Assembly (NCBI GenBank): GCA_963763085.1 | Contig: CAVXNB010000003.1 | Location: 186,001-250,000 of the forward strand | From: CAVXNB01 sp963763085 | GTDB lineage: Bacteria > Actinomycetota > Acidimicrobiia > Acidimicrobiales > Bog-793 | Reading direction: 5' to 3' | Length of the DNA: 64,000 nucleotides | Shown here: positions 1 to 10,116 of the stretch, in pieces | Position numbering within the stretch: position 1 is the first letter of the stretch | Layout of the letters: each line of letters starts with the position of its first letter | Made by a program: the position numbers and the translations under genes | The notes under the pieces: generated by a model | What the model was told of the DNA's origin: nothing | Seen by the model: the letters and a program-made list of their open reading frames with translations, nothing else | Database searches by the model: none

Positions 1-1256
1 ACTTCACCGCCCTCTTCAGCAGCCAGGCGGCAAGGGCCGTCTGGGCCTGGTTGGACATGTCCTCCTTGCCCCCGAAGGCGCCGCCGTTCGAGACCTGCTC
101 CACGACGACCTGCTCGGCCGGGATCGCCGAGCACCGACGCGATCTGGTTGCGGTCGTCCCAGGCACCCTGACCGCCCGAGAAGACCTTCAGGGTGCCGTT
201 CGGTCCCGGCACGGCGACGGTGGACTCGGGCTCGAGGAAAGCATGCTCGACGCGCTGGGTCTGGAAGACCTCGTGCACCGTGTGCACCGAGCCGGCGAGG
301 GCGGCGTCGACGTCGCCCCGCGCGTACACCGAGCGGGAGAGCACGTTGCCCTCGAGCTGCCAGACCGCGTCCTCGGGATCGTCGATCGCAGCGCTCGCGT
401 CGGTGATCGGACGGAGCGGCTGGTAGGTGATATCGACGAGCTTGGACGCCTCGCGCGCGGTCTCCCTCGAGTCGGCGACGACGATGGCGAGGACGTCGCC
501 GAGATACGAGGTGCGGCCCCCCTCGGGGATGAACACGGGCCAGTCGGTGTGGATGATCCCGACGCGCAGCTCACCGGGGACGTCGGCGGCGGTGAACACG
601 GCCTCGACACCCGGCAGGGCGCGTGCGGCCGCGGTGTCGATGCGGAGCACGTCGGCTCGGGCGTGGTCGGCGAGCCGGAGGGCGCCGTGCAGCATGCCGG
701 GAACCCTGATGTCGTCGACGTAGTCGCGGTCGCCGAGCGCCAGCTCGACGCTCTCGTACTTGATGCCCCGCGAGCCGATGCCCCCGGGCGCGATCGCCTC
801 CGGCACCCGCCCGGCGGCGAGAACCTCGACCGCGTCGAGGATCTTGCTGTAGCCGGTGCAACGGCACAGATGCGCTCCGAGGTAACGGGCCGCATCGTCC
901 CGGGTGAGGTCCGAGCCCTTCTTGTCGATGAGTGCCTTGACCCTGACGAGGATGCCAGGCGTGCAGAAGCCGCACTGAAGCGCCCCGGTGGCTGCGAACG
1001 CGGCGGCAAAGCGCTCCCGCTCCGACGCGTCGAACCCCTCCAAGGTCGTGATCGACTTGCCGGCCGCTTTTTCGAGCGAGATCTGGCAGCTCACCGACGC
1101 CTTGCCGTCGATCAGCACCGTGCAGCAGCCGCACTGGCCGGACGGGGAGCAGCCGTCCTTGGGCGAGGTGACGTCCAGCTCCTCGCGGAGCGCCGCCAGC
1201 AGATGCGGGTGAGCGCCGACCTCGACCTCTTTCCCGTTGAGCGTGAACTGGGCCAT
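1..1256 (-). CDS. Xanthine dehydrogenase-type [2Fe-2S]/molybdopterin oxidoreductase, 5' part, frameshifted
   Basis: Reads leftwards from ATG 1256 and leaves the window. The N-terminal ~160 residues are the two-cluster iron-sulfur module: plant-type cysteine motif DGCSPSGQCGCC, then CGFCTPG and CRCTGY. A short linker (residues ~165-175) leads directly into the molybdopterin large-subunit domain, so the two modules are fused with no FAD domain between them, the layout I recall for E. coli XdhD rather than three-subunit XDH. Expected role: hydroxylation of a purine, with electrons passed to a separate FAD partner. After SGGQGAWDDRNQIASVLG the frame is lost; removing one base near 125 restores a typical continuation with SNGGAFGGKEDM. 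It is the third gene of the run starting at 3271. Substrate cannot be read from this fragment. Confidence 0.85.
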   Translation of the reverse strand, partial: MAQFTLNGKEVEVGAHPHLLAALREELDVTSPKDGCSPSGQCGCCTVLIDGKASVSCQISLEKAAGKSITTLEGFDASERERFAAAFAATGALQCGFCTPGILVRVKALIDKKGSDLTRDDAARYLGAHLCRCTGYSKILDAVEVLAAGRVPEAIAPGGIGSRGIKYESVELALGDRDYVDDIRVPGMLHGALRLADHARADVLRIDTAAARALPGVEAVFTAADVPGELRVGIIHTDWPVFIPEGGRTSYLGDVLAIVVADSRETAREASKLVDITYQPLRPITDASAAIDDPEDAVWQLEGNVLSRSVYARGDVDAALAGSVHTVHEVFQTQRVEHAFLEPESTVAVPGPNGTLKVFSGGQGAWDDRNQIASVLGDPGRAGRRGAGLERRRLRGQGGHVQPGPDGPCRLAAEEGGE

Positions 1257-1348
1257 GGTCTTCGCCTCCACCATCTCCGAGACGACCGCGCGCTCTGGAG
1301 CGCGGGCCGGCTTCGGCTTTCTCAGGCTACCCGAGCCCGGCCGGCGGA

Positions 1349-2300
1349 TTAGTCCGGCGTGAAATGGGTCCCGGTGTCGCCGTGGAGCGCCCGCTCGACG
1401 TTCTCCGGATTCGTCACGATCGCGGTCCCTCCTCCGCCGCGGAGGTAATTCACGATCGCCTGGATCTTGGGAGCCATGCTGCCGGCAGCGAAATGGATGC
1501 CCTCGTCGAGATACGCCTCCGCCTCCGCCAGCGTGAGGTGGTCGAGCGGAGTCTCCTCAGGCGTGCCGAAGTTCAGCGCCACTTTCTCCACGGCGGTCGA
1601 GATCAGGAGGAGATCGGCGGCGAGGTTGTTGGCGAGGAGGGCGGAGGCGAGGTCCTTGTCGATGACTGCGGCGACGCCGTGCAGATCCCCGTTCTCGTCG
1701 GCCACGACCGGGATGCCGCCGCCGCCCGCCGTGATCACCACGATGCCCGCCTTGATCAGCCCCCGAATCGCGCTGCAGCTCCACGATCCGCAGCGGTTGC
1801 GGCGACGCCACGACCCGTCTCCAGCCCCGATTCGCGTCCTCGACCAGCTTCCAGCCCTCGTTGCGGCGACGTTCCGCCTGGTCGGAGTCCAGGAAGCCGC
1901 CGATGGGCTTGGTCGGATTCTCGAACGCCGGGTCATCTGCGGCCACCTCGGTCTGGCAGACGATCGTGGCGGCCTCCCGGTCCATGCCCCGCCGGCGGAA
2001 CTCGTTGTAGAGGTTCTGCTGCAGTGCGTAGCCGATCGCGCCCTGACTGTCCGCTCCGCAGACGTCCAGCGGGAGCTCGTGCAATTCGTGCGCTGCGAGC
2101 TCCGAGCGCCGCAGGATGAAGCCCACCTGTGGGCCGTTGCCATGGCTGATGGCGACGTTCCAGCCTTCCTCGATCATCCCGACGATGTGCCGGCATGTCT
2201 CCTGTGCCGCGATGTACTGGTCGCGCACGGTCTGGTGCTGCTTGTCCTTGATGAGCGAGTTGCCACCGATCGCGACGACCGCGGTTCCCGGCGTCGGCAC
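1349..2300 (-). CDS. arcC: Carbamate kinase, with one internal frameshift
   Basis: Interconverts carbamoyl phosphate + ADP with ATP + carbamate; in catabolic settings it makes ATP. From GTG 2300 the product shows the amino acid kinase start VVAIGGNSLIKD, then HGNGPQVGF, and reads well to IVELQ. The rest of the enzyme (ITAGGGGIPVV, the DKDLASALLA region, and the C-terminal NPENVERALHG) continues in another frame ending at 1349. One extra base near 1770-1775 explains the break. Combined length is about 315 residues, normal for ArcC. It lies 17 bases downstream of the transcarbamoylase-like gene, so product of one enzyme is substrate of the next; 92 bases separate it from the molybdopterin enzyme. 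Sequencing error or recent mutation cannot be separated here. Confidence 0.88.
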
Positions 2301-2317
2301 GGGACCTGCCTACTCCC

Positions 2318-3271
2318 CTACTCGACCGCACCGAGGATCAGGGCGAGCAGGGACATCCGCATCACGACGCCGTTGAACGCCTCGACCCAGTAGCGGGCGT
2401 GGCGTGTGTCGTCGACGTCGGGCGGCAGCTCGTCCATGCGCGGCAAAGAGTGCAGGATGATGGCGTCGCTCTTGGCTCTCGATCGCAGGAGCTCCCGGGT
2501 CACCCGGTAGGCCGCCGGCGTCACGCCCTTGTCCCCGGTCGCCTCGTCCCTCGAGACCGTGTAGTCGGCCTGAACCACAGGCTCCATGTAGATGACATCC
2601 GCGTCCGCGATGCAGCTCTCGACGTCCTCCATCTCCCGGTACTGGACGTTGCGCTCGTCCAGTTCGGCCTTGAACTCGTCGAGGAGCGACATCTCGGGCG
2701 GCCCGACGACGAACGCCTCCATGTCGAACTGCGACATCGCGTACAGGATCGAGTGCATCGTGCGCATCCGCATGTCGCCGACGCAGAGCACCTTCAGACC
2801 GTCGAGCCCGTTGCGCTCCTGCCAGATCGTGTACAGGTCGGTCAGCACCTGGGTCGGGTGCTCGCCCCAGCCGTCTCCGCAGTTGATCACCGGTATCGAC
2901 GCCCACTTGGCCGCCTCATGCGGCGCCCCCTGCTGGAAGTGGCGCATGGCGATGACGTCGCCGTAGTACTCGAGCATGTGGACCGTGTCCTTGATCGACT
3001 CCTGGTAGAAATCGCCGGCCCTCGTCATCTTGGCGTCCGAGAAGCCGAGCACGTGCCCCCCGAGCCTGTGCATCGCCGCCTCGGTGGCGAGCCGCGTCCG
3101 GGTGCTCGGTTGGTAGAAGGCGGTCAGGAGGGTCTTGTGCTTGAGCAGGTCCCCGTTTCGACGCTCCGCGGCATACGGCTTCAGCCGGTCGGCCATCGAG
3201 AAGATCTGGAAGTACTCCTCCCGCTCCATGTCCTTCAAGGACAGGATGTCTCGCCCGAGAAAGCTTCTCAT
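2318..3271 (-). CDS. Aspartate carbamoyltransferase-like catabolic transcarbamoylase
   Basis: A 317-residue transcarbamoylase starting MRSFLGRDILSLKD at ATG 3271; an upstream in-frame ATG at 3340 would add unrelated sequence. The carbamoyl phosphate site is intact: STRTR, MRH, HPTQVLTDLYTI and the Arg of MRTMHS. Overall it aligns best to PyrB (HSLPRMDELPPDVD, FNGVVMRMSLL). However the 80s-loop Lys that PyrB uses for catalysis and aspartate binding has no counterpart in KMTRAGDFYQES, and the aspartate-binding Arg of PyrB's TRVQ is replaced in MEPVVQ. This argues for a different amino/amide substrate. It heads the run with carbamate kinase and the purine-type dehydrogenase, not a pyr cluster, so a role like E. 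coli YgeW (phosphorolysis feeding carbamoyl phosphate to ArcC) is inferred. Confidence 0.85.
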   Translation of the reverse strand: MRSFLGRDILSLKDMEREEYFQIFSMADRLKPYAAERRNGDLLKHKTLLTAFYQPSTRTRLATEAAMHRLGGHVLGFSDAKMTRAGDFYQESIKDTVHMLEYYGDVIAMRHFQQGAPHEAAKWASIPVINCGDGWGEHPTQVLTDLYTIWQERNGLDGLKVLCVGDMRMRTMHSILYAMSQFDMEAFVVGPPEMSLLDEFKAELDERNVQYREMEDVESCIADADVIYMEPVVQADYTVSRDEATGDKGVTPAAYRVTRELLRSRAKSDAIILHSLPRMDELPPDVDDTRHARYWVEAFNGVVMRMSLLALILGAVE

Positions 3272-3387
3272 GGCATCGAAGCTACTTGAGCGGGACCCCG
3301 GTGGCCCCGGAGAACGCCGCACTAGGCTCCGGGCCGGCAACTGTCAAGGTGCGACGTTCGGGGTTTGTTCTGTCAAGAGCGGCGACT

Positions 3388-5037
3388 GTGGGTGAGGGCG
3401 GGGGGACGCGGGCGTCGTTTTGGGTTCGTGGCGCCACCGTGATCGACGGGACCGGTGCGGATCCGAGGATCGCGAACGTGCTCGTCGACGCGAGCGGGAC
3501 GATCGGCGAGGTGGCGTCCGGCGCTGCGGGGGCGCCCGGCGTGGGCGCCGAGATAGTCGAGGGGGCCGGGCTCGTTCTCGCACCGGGCTTCGTCGACCTC
3601 CATTCGCACTCGGATCTCTACACGGTGGTCCGCGGGGCCGAGGGCACGCCGCTCGGCGACTCCCCGAAACTGCTCCAGGGGTGCACGGCCCAGGTCTTCG
3701 GTCAGGACGGCATCTCCGCCGCCCCTGTTCCCGACGGCGACCTCGAGGGTCAGAGGGCGTTGCTCGCAGGGCTCGACGGGAGCATCGCCACGCATCTGTG
3801 GACGTGGAGGTCCTTCGGGGAGTATCTCAGTGCGGTTCGCGCCAGCTCCGCGACCCGGACGGCTGCGCTCGTCGGGCACGCCACGATCCGGCGGCTCGTC
3901 ATGGGCGACGACGCCCGCGAGGCCGGCGACCGCGAGATCGAGCAGATGCAGGAGGCGCTCGTCCGGGCGTTCGACGAGGGCGCGTGCGGGTTCTCCTCCG
4001 GCCTCGTGTACGTGCCGGCCGCCTATGCGAGCACCGATGAGGTGGCCGCGCTGTGCGAAGTGGTCGCCGCCCGCGACCTCCCGTTCTTCGTGCACGTGCG
4101 CTCGGAGAGCGACCGCGTCGTCGAGGCGACAGACGAGGTGATCGACGTGGCCGCCAGGACCGGATGCCACCTGCACTACAGCCACATCAAGGCGGCCGGG
4201 CGCCACAACTGGCACAAGGCCGCCGTGCTGATCGACCGCATCGACGCCGCCCGTGGCGCCGGGGTGCAGGTGTCGGCGGACGTTCATCCTTACGTCGCCG
4301 GCTCGACGAGCGCCATCGTGCTGCTCCCGCCCTGGGTGCAGGACGGCGGCCACGAGGCGACGCTCCGGCGTCTGCACGACCCGAGTGTGCGTACGCGGCT
4401 TCGCCGTCAGCTGATGGACGACACGACGAGCTGGGACAACTGGTGGTCCTTCTCGGACGGCTGGAGCGGCCTGCGGGTGGCCCGGGCGCGCCGGCATGGC
4501 ATCGCCGGCCGCTCCTTCACCGAGGTCATCACGGCATCGGGGGTGCGCGACGTCGATTCCCAGGCCGGCTTCGACGTCATCTTCGATCTCCTCGCCAGCG
4601 AGGACCTCGCGATGTCGCTCGTCTCTTTCAACAACGTCGAGGAGAACATCGCGTCGTTCATGAGCCAGCCTTACTGCTCCATCGGCACCGACGCCGTCGT
4701 CGACCTCGGAGGCCATCCCCACCCGCGGTTGCATGGGACGTTCCCGAGGGTGCTGGGCCGTTTCGTTCGGGAGCTCGGCGCGTTCTCCCTGACCGAGGCG
4801 GTCCGCAAGATGACCTCACAGGCCGCCGCCGTCGTCGGTTGGCAGGGCCGACTCGGCGAGATCCGGCCCGGCCTGCCGGCGGATCTGGTCCTGTTCGATC
4901 CCCTCACGATCGCGGACCGGGCGACGTTCGAGTCCCCGCGTGAGGTGCCTGTCGGCATCGAGGGTGTCTGGGTCGGCGGTCAGCGGGTGGTCAAGGGCGG
5001 CGAGCTCGTCTCGAACGTGGTCGCCGGCGCCGTGTGA
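3388..5037 (+). CDS. D-aminoacylase / N-acyl-D-amino-acid deacylase family amidohydrolase
   Basis: About 549 residues from GTG 3388; family similarity begins at VRGATVIDGTGADP, so the longer reading frame from 3286, which runs into the divergent neighbour's leader, is unlikely to be used. It is a metal-dependent amidohydrolase: N-terminal beta segment, the HSHSD metal motif at about residue 72, VHVRSES, HYSHIKAAG, and a late GTDAVVDLGG, ending with the C-terminal beta segment (GEIRPGLPADLVLFDP). The family hydrolyses N-acyl-D-amino acids and other cyclic or acylated amides. It is divergent from the transcarbamoylase gene (116 bases between starts) and convergent with the deaminase gene, so in this neighbourhood it could open a ring or cleave a ureido intermediate; that role is inference. 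Confidence 0.85.
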   Translation: MGEGGGTRASFWVRGATVIDGTGADPRIANVLVDASGTIGEVASGAAGAPGVGAEIVEGAGLVLAPGFVDLHSHSDLYTVVRGAEGTPLGDSPKLLQGCTAQVFGQDGISAAPVPDGDLEGQRALLAGLDGSIATHLWTWRSFGEYLSAVRASSATRTAALVGHATIRRLVMGDDAREAGDREIEQMQEALVRAFDEGACGFSSGLVYVPAAYASTDEVAALCEVVAARDLPFFVHVRSESDRVVEATDEVIDVAARTGCHLHYSHIKAAGRHNWHKAAVLIDRIDAARGAGVQVSADVHPYVAGSTSAIVLLPPWVQDGGHEATLRRLHDPSVRTRLRRQLMDDTTSWDNWWSFSDGWSGLRVARARRHGIAGRSFTEVITASGVRDVDSQAGFDVIFDLLASEDLAMSLVSFNNVEENIASFMSQPYCSIGTDAVVDLGGHPHPRLHGTFPRVLGRFVRELGAFSLTEAVRKMTSQAAAVVGWQGRLGEIRPGLPADLVLFDPLTIADRATFESPREVPVGIEGVWVGGQRVVKGGELVSNVVAGAV

Positions 5038-5126
5038 GGCCCGCGGCGGCGCAGGGCGCGGCGCTGGTTGCGCCACGGCCGGCAGGCGGGCGGAGGCGGC
5101 GGGCAGCGCGGGGCAGGCGCCGCCGC

Positions 5127-6423
5127 TCAGACCCAGAGCGTGCGGGCGTGTCGGGCGAGCTCGGCGTGGGCGGCCTGCAGGTCGACCCCGGCGAGCACCC
5201 CGTCCACCACCACCTCGTCTCCGCCGACAAGCAGGTGACGCACACTGCGCGCCGGACCGAGCACGAGGCCGGCGATGGGGTCGGCGATGTCGTCGATGTC
5301 GTGCGCCGGCCAGACGGCGATGTCGGCCGGGGAGCCCACCGTGAGGCGACCGAGATCGGGCCGGCCGAGACACTCGGCACCTCCCGAGGTACCGAGCTCC
5401 AGTACCTGCGCCGGCGACATCGCGTCCGGTCGCCCGGCGCGCAGACGGGCAAGATAGAGGGCCTGCTTCAGCTCGGGCTGCAGCGTCCCGCCCTCGTTCG
5501 AGGCTGCGCCGTCGACTCCGAGACCTACCGGTGCTCCGGCGTCGACCAGATCACGAACCGGGCACAGGCCGGCCGCCAGCCGGGCATTCGAGCTCGGGCA
5601 GTGGGCGACGCCGGCGCCCGCCCCCCCGAATCTGGCGACCTCCGACGCGTCGAGGTGGACGGCATGAGCGAACCAGACGTCGCGCTCCAGCCAACCGAGC
5701 TCTTCGACGAAATCGACGGGGCGCCGGCCGAGGCGCGCCAGGCAGTCGCGCTCCTCCTCGATCGTCTCGGCGAGGTGGGTGTGCAACCGCAGGCCGAGCC
5801 GTCGAGCCAGCGCCGCCGACTCGACCATGAGCTCGGCGGTCACCGTGAACGGGCTGCAGGGCGCCACGACCACGCTGATCCGGTCACCGTCGTGCAGCCG
5901 GGCCGCCACCGCCTCGGTCGACGACAGGATCGCCTCGGTGCTCTCGACGACCTCGTCCGGCGGCAAGCCGCCAGCACTCTCGCCCAGGTCCATCGAGCCT
6001 CGAGAAAGATGAAGCCGAACACCGACCCTCCGGCCGGCCTCGGCGATCGCATCGAAGACCGCGTCGTCTCCGTGCGGCACGACGTAGTGGTGGTCGGCCA
6101 CCGTCGTCGCCCCGCTCAACGCCAGCTCGGCCAGGCCGACCGTCGCCGCGGCCGAGACCGCTTCGACCGAGATGCGCGCCCAGAACGGGTAGAGCTCCTG
6201 GAGCCATCCGAACAGGTCGCAACTGGTCGCACGGCCGCGAGTGAGCCACTGGAAGAGGTGGTGGTGGGTGTTGACCAGTCCGGCGGTGACGATGCCGCCG
6301 TCGCAGGCGATCACCTCGTCGCCCGGGCGCGCCACAACCGAGCCGATCTCAGTGATCCGGCCGCCTTCGACGGCTATCTCGCCAGGCCAGCGAGCCCCTC
6401 GCAGGACCCTGCCGCGGCGTCAC
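5127..6423 (-). CDS. 8-oxoguanine deaminase-like amidohydrolase
   Basis: Deaminates an aminopurine ring; closest family I recognise is the Pseudomonas PA0142-type 8-oxoguanine deaminase. Diagnostic segments: VNTHHHLFQWLTR (metal HxH), DLFGWLQELYPFWAR, CTG-type TTVADHHYV, LAPCSPF-like VAPCSPFTVT, LHTHLAET, AHCPSSNARLA and GLGVDGAASN, giving the full His/His/His/His/Asp metal set. The in-frame GTG at 6335 would lose the N-terminal beta sandwich, which is visible upstream (RVLRGARWPGEIAVEGG) but has only CTG 6404 before an in-frame stop at 6420-6422. A GTG at 6423 fits if one C near 6414 is an extra base. It follows the NCS1 permease gene by 60 bases on the same strand, so transporter and deaminase are likely cotranscribed. 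Confidence 0.88.
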
Positions 6424-6483
6424 GTCAGGTTTGACTCCGCGGCCTCTGGCGGTCGCCGAGCGCTTTGACGGCGCCGCGACGAC

Positions 6484-7965
6484 TCAGGCAACGGGCGTCG
6501 AGGCCTTTGAGTCCGTTTCGATCAGCTCGTTGCGCACGGCTCCGGCAGACAGAATCCAATAGGCGACCGAGCCGACCACGAGTCCGAAGAGCCAGCTGAA
6601 GTCGGCTCCGTATGTCGCGCTGGAAAGCGGAGACGTATAGGCCGGCACGTAGAACGCGGCGTCGATCCACATCATGGCCGCCAACATGCCCAAGCCGAGC
6701 GAGAACAGCGCCCTCCAGTTCCAGCCACCGTTGCGCCAGTACACCCCACCTCGCGGCGAGATCAGTGACGCAGGATCGTAGCGGCCCCTACGCAGGAAGT
6801 AGTCAACCATCATGATCCCGAACCATGGAGAGATCCAGACCACGATGTAATCCAGGAAACCCGACAAATCGGTATAGAAGTTGCCTCTGAAGATCACGAG
6901 AGCAGTGACAGCCCCGCAGACGACTGTGTCCACAAGGACACACCCCCACCGCTTCAAGGGCACGCCGATTGCCTGCAGAGTCACCCCGGACGAGTACAAG
7001 TCCATGGTGTTGATCGCGAACAGCTGTGGAATGGCAAGGATGAGGAATGGCCAGAAGAACCAGCTGGCGAACGACGACGGGACTCCTGTCACCGCGGTGA
7101 CCTTCGGGCTCACGAGATAGGCGGTCGCGCCAAGAAGCTCCAGGAGCACAGAAGGAATGCCTGCTCCCAACGTCGCGGTCCAGAAAGTGCTCGACTTCTT
7201 GGTCGAGCGTGGCAGGTATCGCGAATAGTCGCTCGCGTTCTCGGTCCAGCCGAGGCCGCCCGCGGCGATGATGAGCACGAGGGCGGTCGTCCACACCCAC
7301 CAGGTCGAGCGCTGGTGCAACAGGCTTGGGTGCGCGTGGGGAATAACCAGGACCGCCATCACGGCGAAGAGCGCGATGAAGACCACCGAAAGGTAGCGAA
7401 GGACCTTCGAGATCGTGGCGTGTCCGAGGAAAGGCAAGAGGAACTGCACAGCGACGGCCGCGATGATGACGACCACTTTCTCCGCCGTTCCGAGCGCGGT
7501 GCCTTCCCTCGAGAACATCGCCTCCACGACGAGAACGATGAGCACGATGCCCTCGATCTCGAACCCGACCTGGGTGAGCCAGTTGAACACGGACGGAATA
7601 CGGTTGCCGTTGCGACCGAAGGGCGCCCGGCTGACCATGAACTGCGTCGTGCCAGCCTCGGGGCCCATCAGGCTGGCGAGCCCCATGAAGGCGTAAAGAA
7701 GGTTGCCGACCAGAATCGCAAGAACGGCCTGGCTGAAAGACAGTCCGAACGAGACGATCAAAGCGCCGTAGACGAGATACTCGACGTTCCAGATCGCGCC
7801 GGCCCAGAGCCAGAACAGCCCGGCTGGCGTCATCGGCCTTTCCGCCTCCGGAATCAGCTCGATACCCCGCTGCTCGAGCTTGAAGGCTTCGTAGTCCTCG
7901 TGCGTGACTCGATCAAACTCGCTTGACAAGCTCGACACGCCGACTCCGCTGCTGCTTTCGTCCAC
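6484..7965 (-). CDS. NCS1-family nucleobase permease
   Basis: A 12-helix-type cytosine/purine/allantoin permease of about 494 residues. The chosen GTG 7965 has a strong Shine-Dalgarno (GGGGAGG) seven bases upstream; an in-frame ATG at 7998 precedes that site and lacks one. Family features: short cytosolic start, LFWLWAGAIWN in helix 1, GTTQFMVSRAPFGRNGN (conserved NCS1 loop), GGLGWTENASDYSRYLP in the middle, and NFYTDLSGFLDYI with the following PWFGIMMVDYF. Likely imports a purine or hydantoin-type base for the neighbouring enzymes. It is transcribed toward the deaminase gene. Its base composition is visibly less GC-rich than its neighbours, which may mean later acquisition. Exact substrate unknown. 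Confidence 0.9.
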   Translation of the reverse strand: MDESSSGVGVSSLSSEFDRVTHEDYEAFKLEQRGIELIPEAERPMTPAGLFWLWAGAIWNVEYLVYGALIVSFGLSFSQAVLAILVGNLLYAFMGLASLMGPEAGTTQFMVSRAPFGRNGNRIPSVFNWLTQVGFEIEGIVLIVLVVEAMFSREGTALGTAEKVVVIIAAVAVQFLLPFLGHATISKVLRYLSVVFIALFAVMAVLVIPHAHPSLLHQRSTWWVWTTALVLIIAAGGLGWTENASDYSRYLPRSTKKSSTFWTATLGAGIPSVLLELLGATAYLVSPKVTAVTGVPSSFASWFFWPFLILAIPQLFAINTMDLYSSGVTLQAIGVPLKRWGCVLVDTVVCGAVTALVIFRGNFYTDLSGFLDYIVVWISPWFGIMMVDYFLRRGRYDPASLISPRGGVYWRNGGWNWRALFSLGLGMLAAMMWIDAAFYVPAYTSPLSSATYGADFSWLFGLVVGSVAYWILSAGAVRNELIETDSKASTPVA

Positions 7966-8174
7966 TGCCGGTCCTCCCCTCCGGGCCGCGGACGTCATTC
8001 CCCAAACCGCACCACGGCACAGCCGTTGCGTCGGTGCCGGTGGCACGAGGGCCTCTCGGAGCCGACACGCCTCGCGGCAACCCCTCCGTTTCGGGAAGGT
8101 AGCACACCGGGCCTTCAATCACGACGGTCTCGACGCCGCTTGCTGCGGTCTTCGCACCCGGAGAGAATCGACCG

Positions 8175-9665
<1,491 letters not shown>

Positions 9666-9684
9666 GGCGCGCCGGCGGTCGGAG

Positions 9685-10029
9685 CTACCCGCTGACGACG
9701 AAGAACTTCTTCGAGGCCCGGTGCACGTGCCAGACGGCCTTCGTCCCGGCGCTGAAGGAGACCATGTCCCCCTCTTCCAGATCGACCGTCTCGCCGCCCT
9801 CGACGTCGATGGACACCGAGCCCTCGAGGAGCAGGAAGGTCTCGTCGGTAGCGAAGGTGTACTCGAAGGTGCCCGGCTCGGATCGCCACAGGCCAGTGAA
9901 CAGGACCCCGACTCCGCCGGAGGTGTCCCGCAGCCAATGAACTTCGCCGATCTGCGTGTCTTCGACCATGAAGGGCTCGTAGGAATCGGCCTTGGTGTTG
10001 GACTGGTACACGAGCTTCGTTGTCGCCAT
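9685..10029 (-). CDS. Small single-domain cupin (DUF861/cupin_3-like)
   Basis: A 114-residue cupin. The conserved beta-barrel signature is visible: an acidic run around TFATDETFLLLEGSVSIDVE followed by DLEEGDMVSFSAGTKAVWHV. Members of this group include EutQ-like and ureidoglycine aminohydrolase-like proteins, but many are unassigned. Metal ligands are poorly preserved in the first motif, where His is replaced (FATDETF). The gene converges on the PLP enzyme (19 bases between stops) and lies 87 bases downstream of the CoA transferase on the same strand. A role in the purine set or in acyl-CoA metabolism is equally possible. Confidence 0.75.
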   Translation of the reverse strand: MATTKLVYQSNTKADSYEPFMVEDTQIGEVHWLRDTSGGVGVLFTGLWRSEPGTFEYTFATDETFLLLEGSVSIDVEGGETVDLEEGDMVSFSAGTKAVWHVHRASKKFFVVSG

Positions 10030-10116
10030 CTGGCACCCCCGGTAGTCCGTCTCTGGGTGTCCAGCGTATCCGGGCTCGGCCGGACGGGCGGCTGGGGTGG
10101 GGCGAGAGGCGGGCCC

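Noticed and set aside
51..1352. 433-residue plus-strand frame at the left edge
   Set aside because: It is the mirror of the molybdopterin enzyme gene; the minus-strand product has all three cysteine motifs and the plus product has no recognisable blocks.
1..2300. Programmed ribosomal frameshifting in the carbamate kinase and molybdopterin genes
   Set aside because: No slippery heptamer or following stem is visible at the breaks, and the same kind of lesion occurs in many unrelated genes.
2318..3271. Annotation as biosynthetic pyrB
   Set aside because: No pyr genes nearby, carbamate kinase directly downstream, and aspartate-binding residues missing.
3373..4734. 453-residue minus-strand frame
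   Set aside because: Shadow of the amidohydrolase gene, which carries the metal-binding motifs; the shadow is rich in Arg/Gly/Val without a fold signature.
7966..8174. Possible purine-sensing riboswitch between permease and PLP enzyme genes
   Set aside because: No conserved guanine, preQ1 or xanthine riboswitch core could be seen; only a short CGGCAC/GTGCCG pair near 8015-8040.
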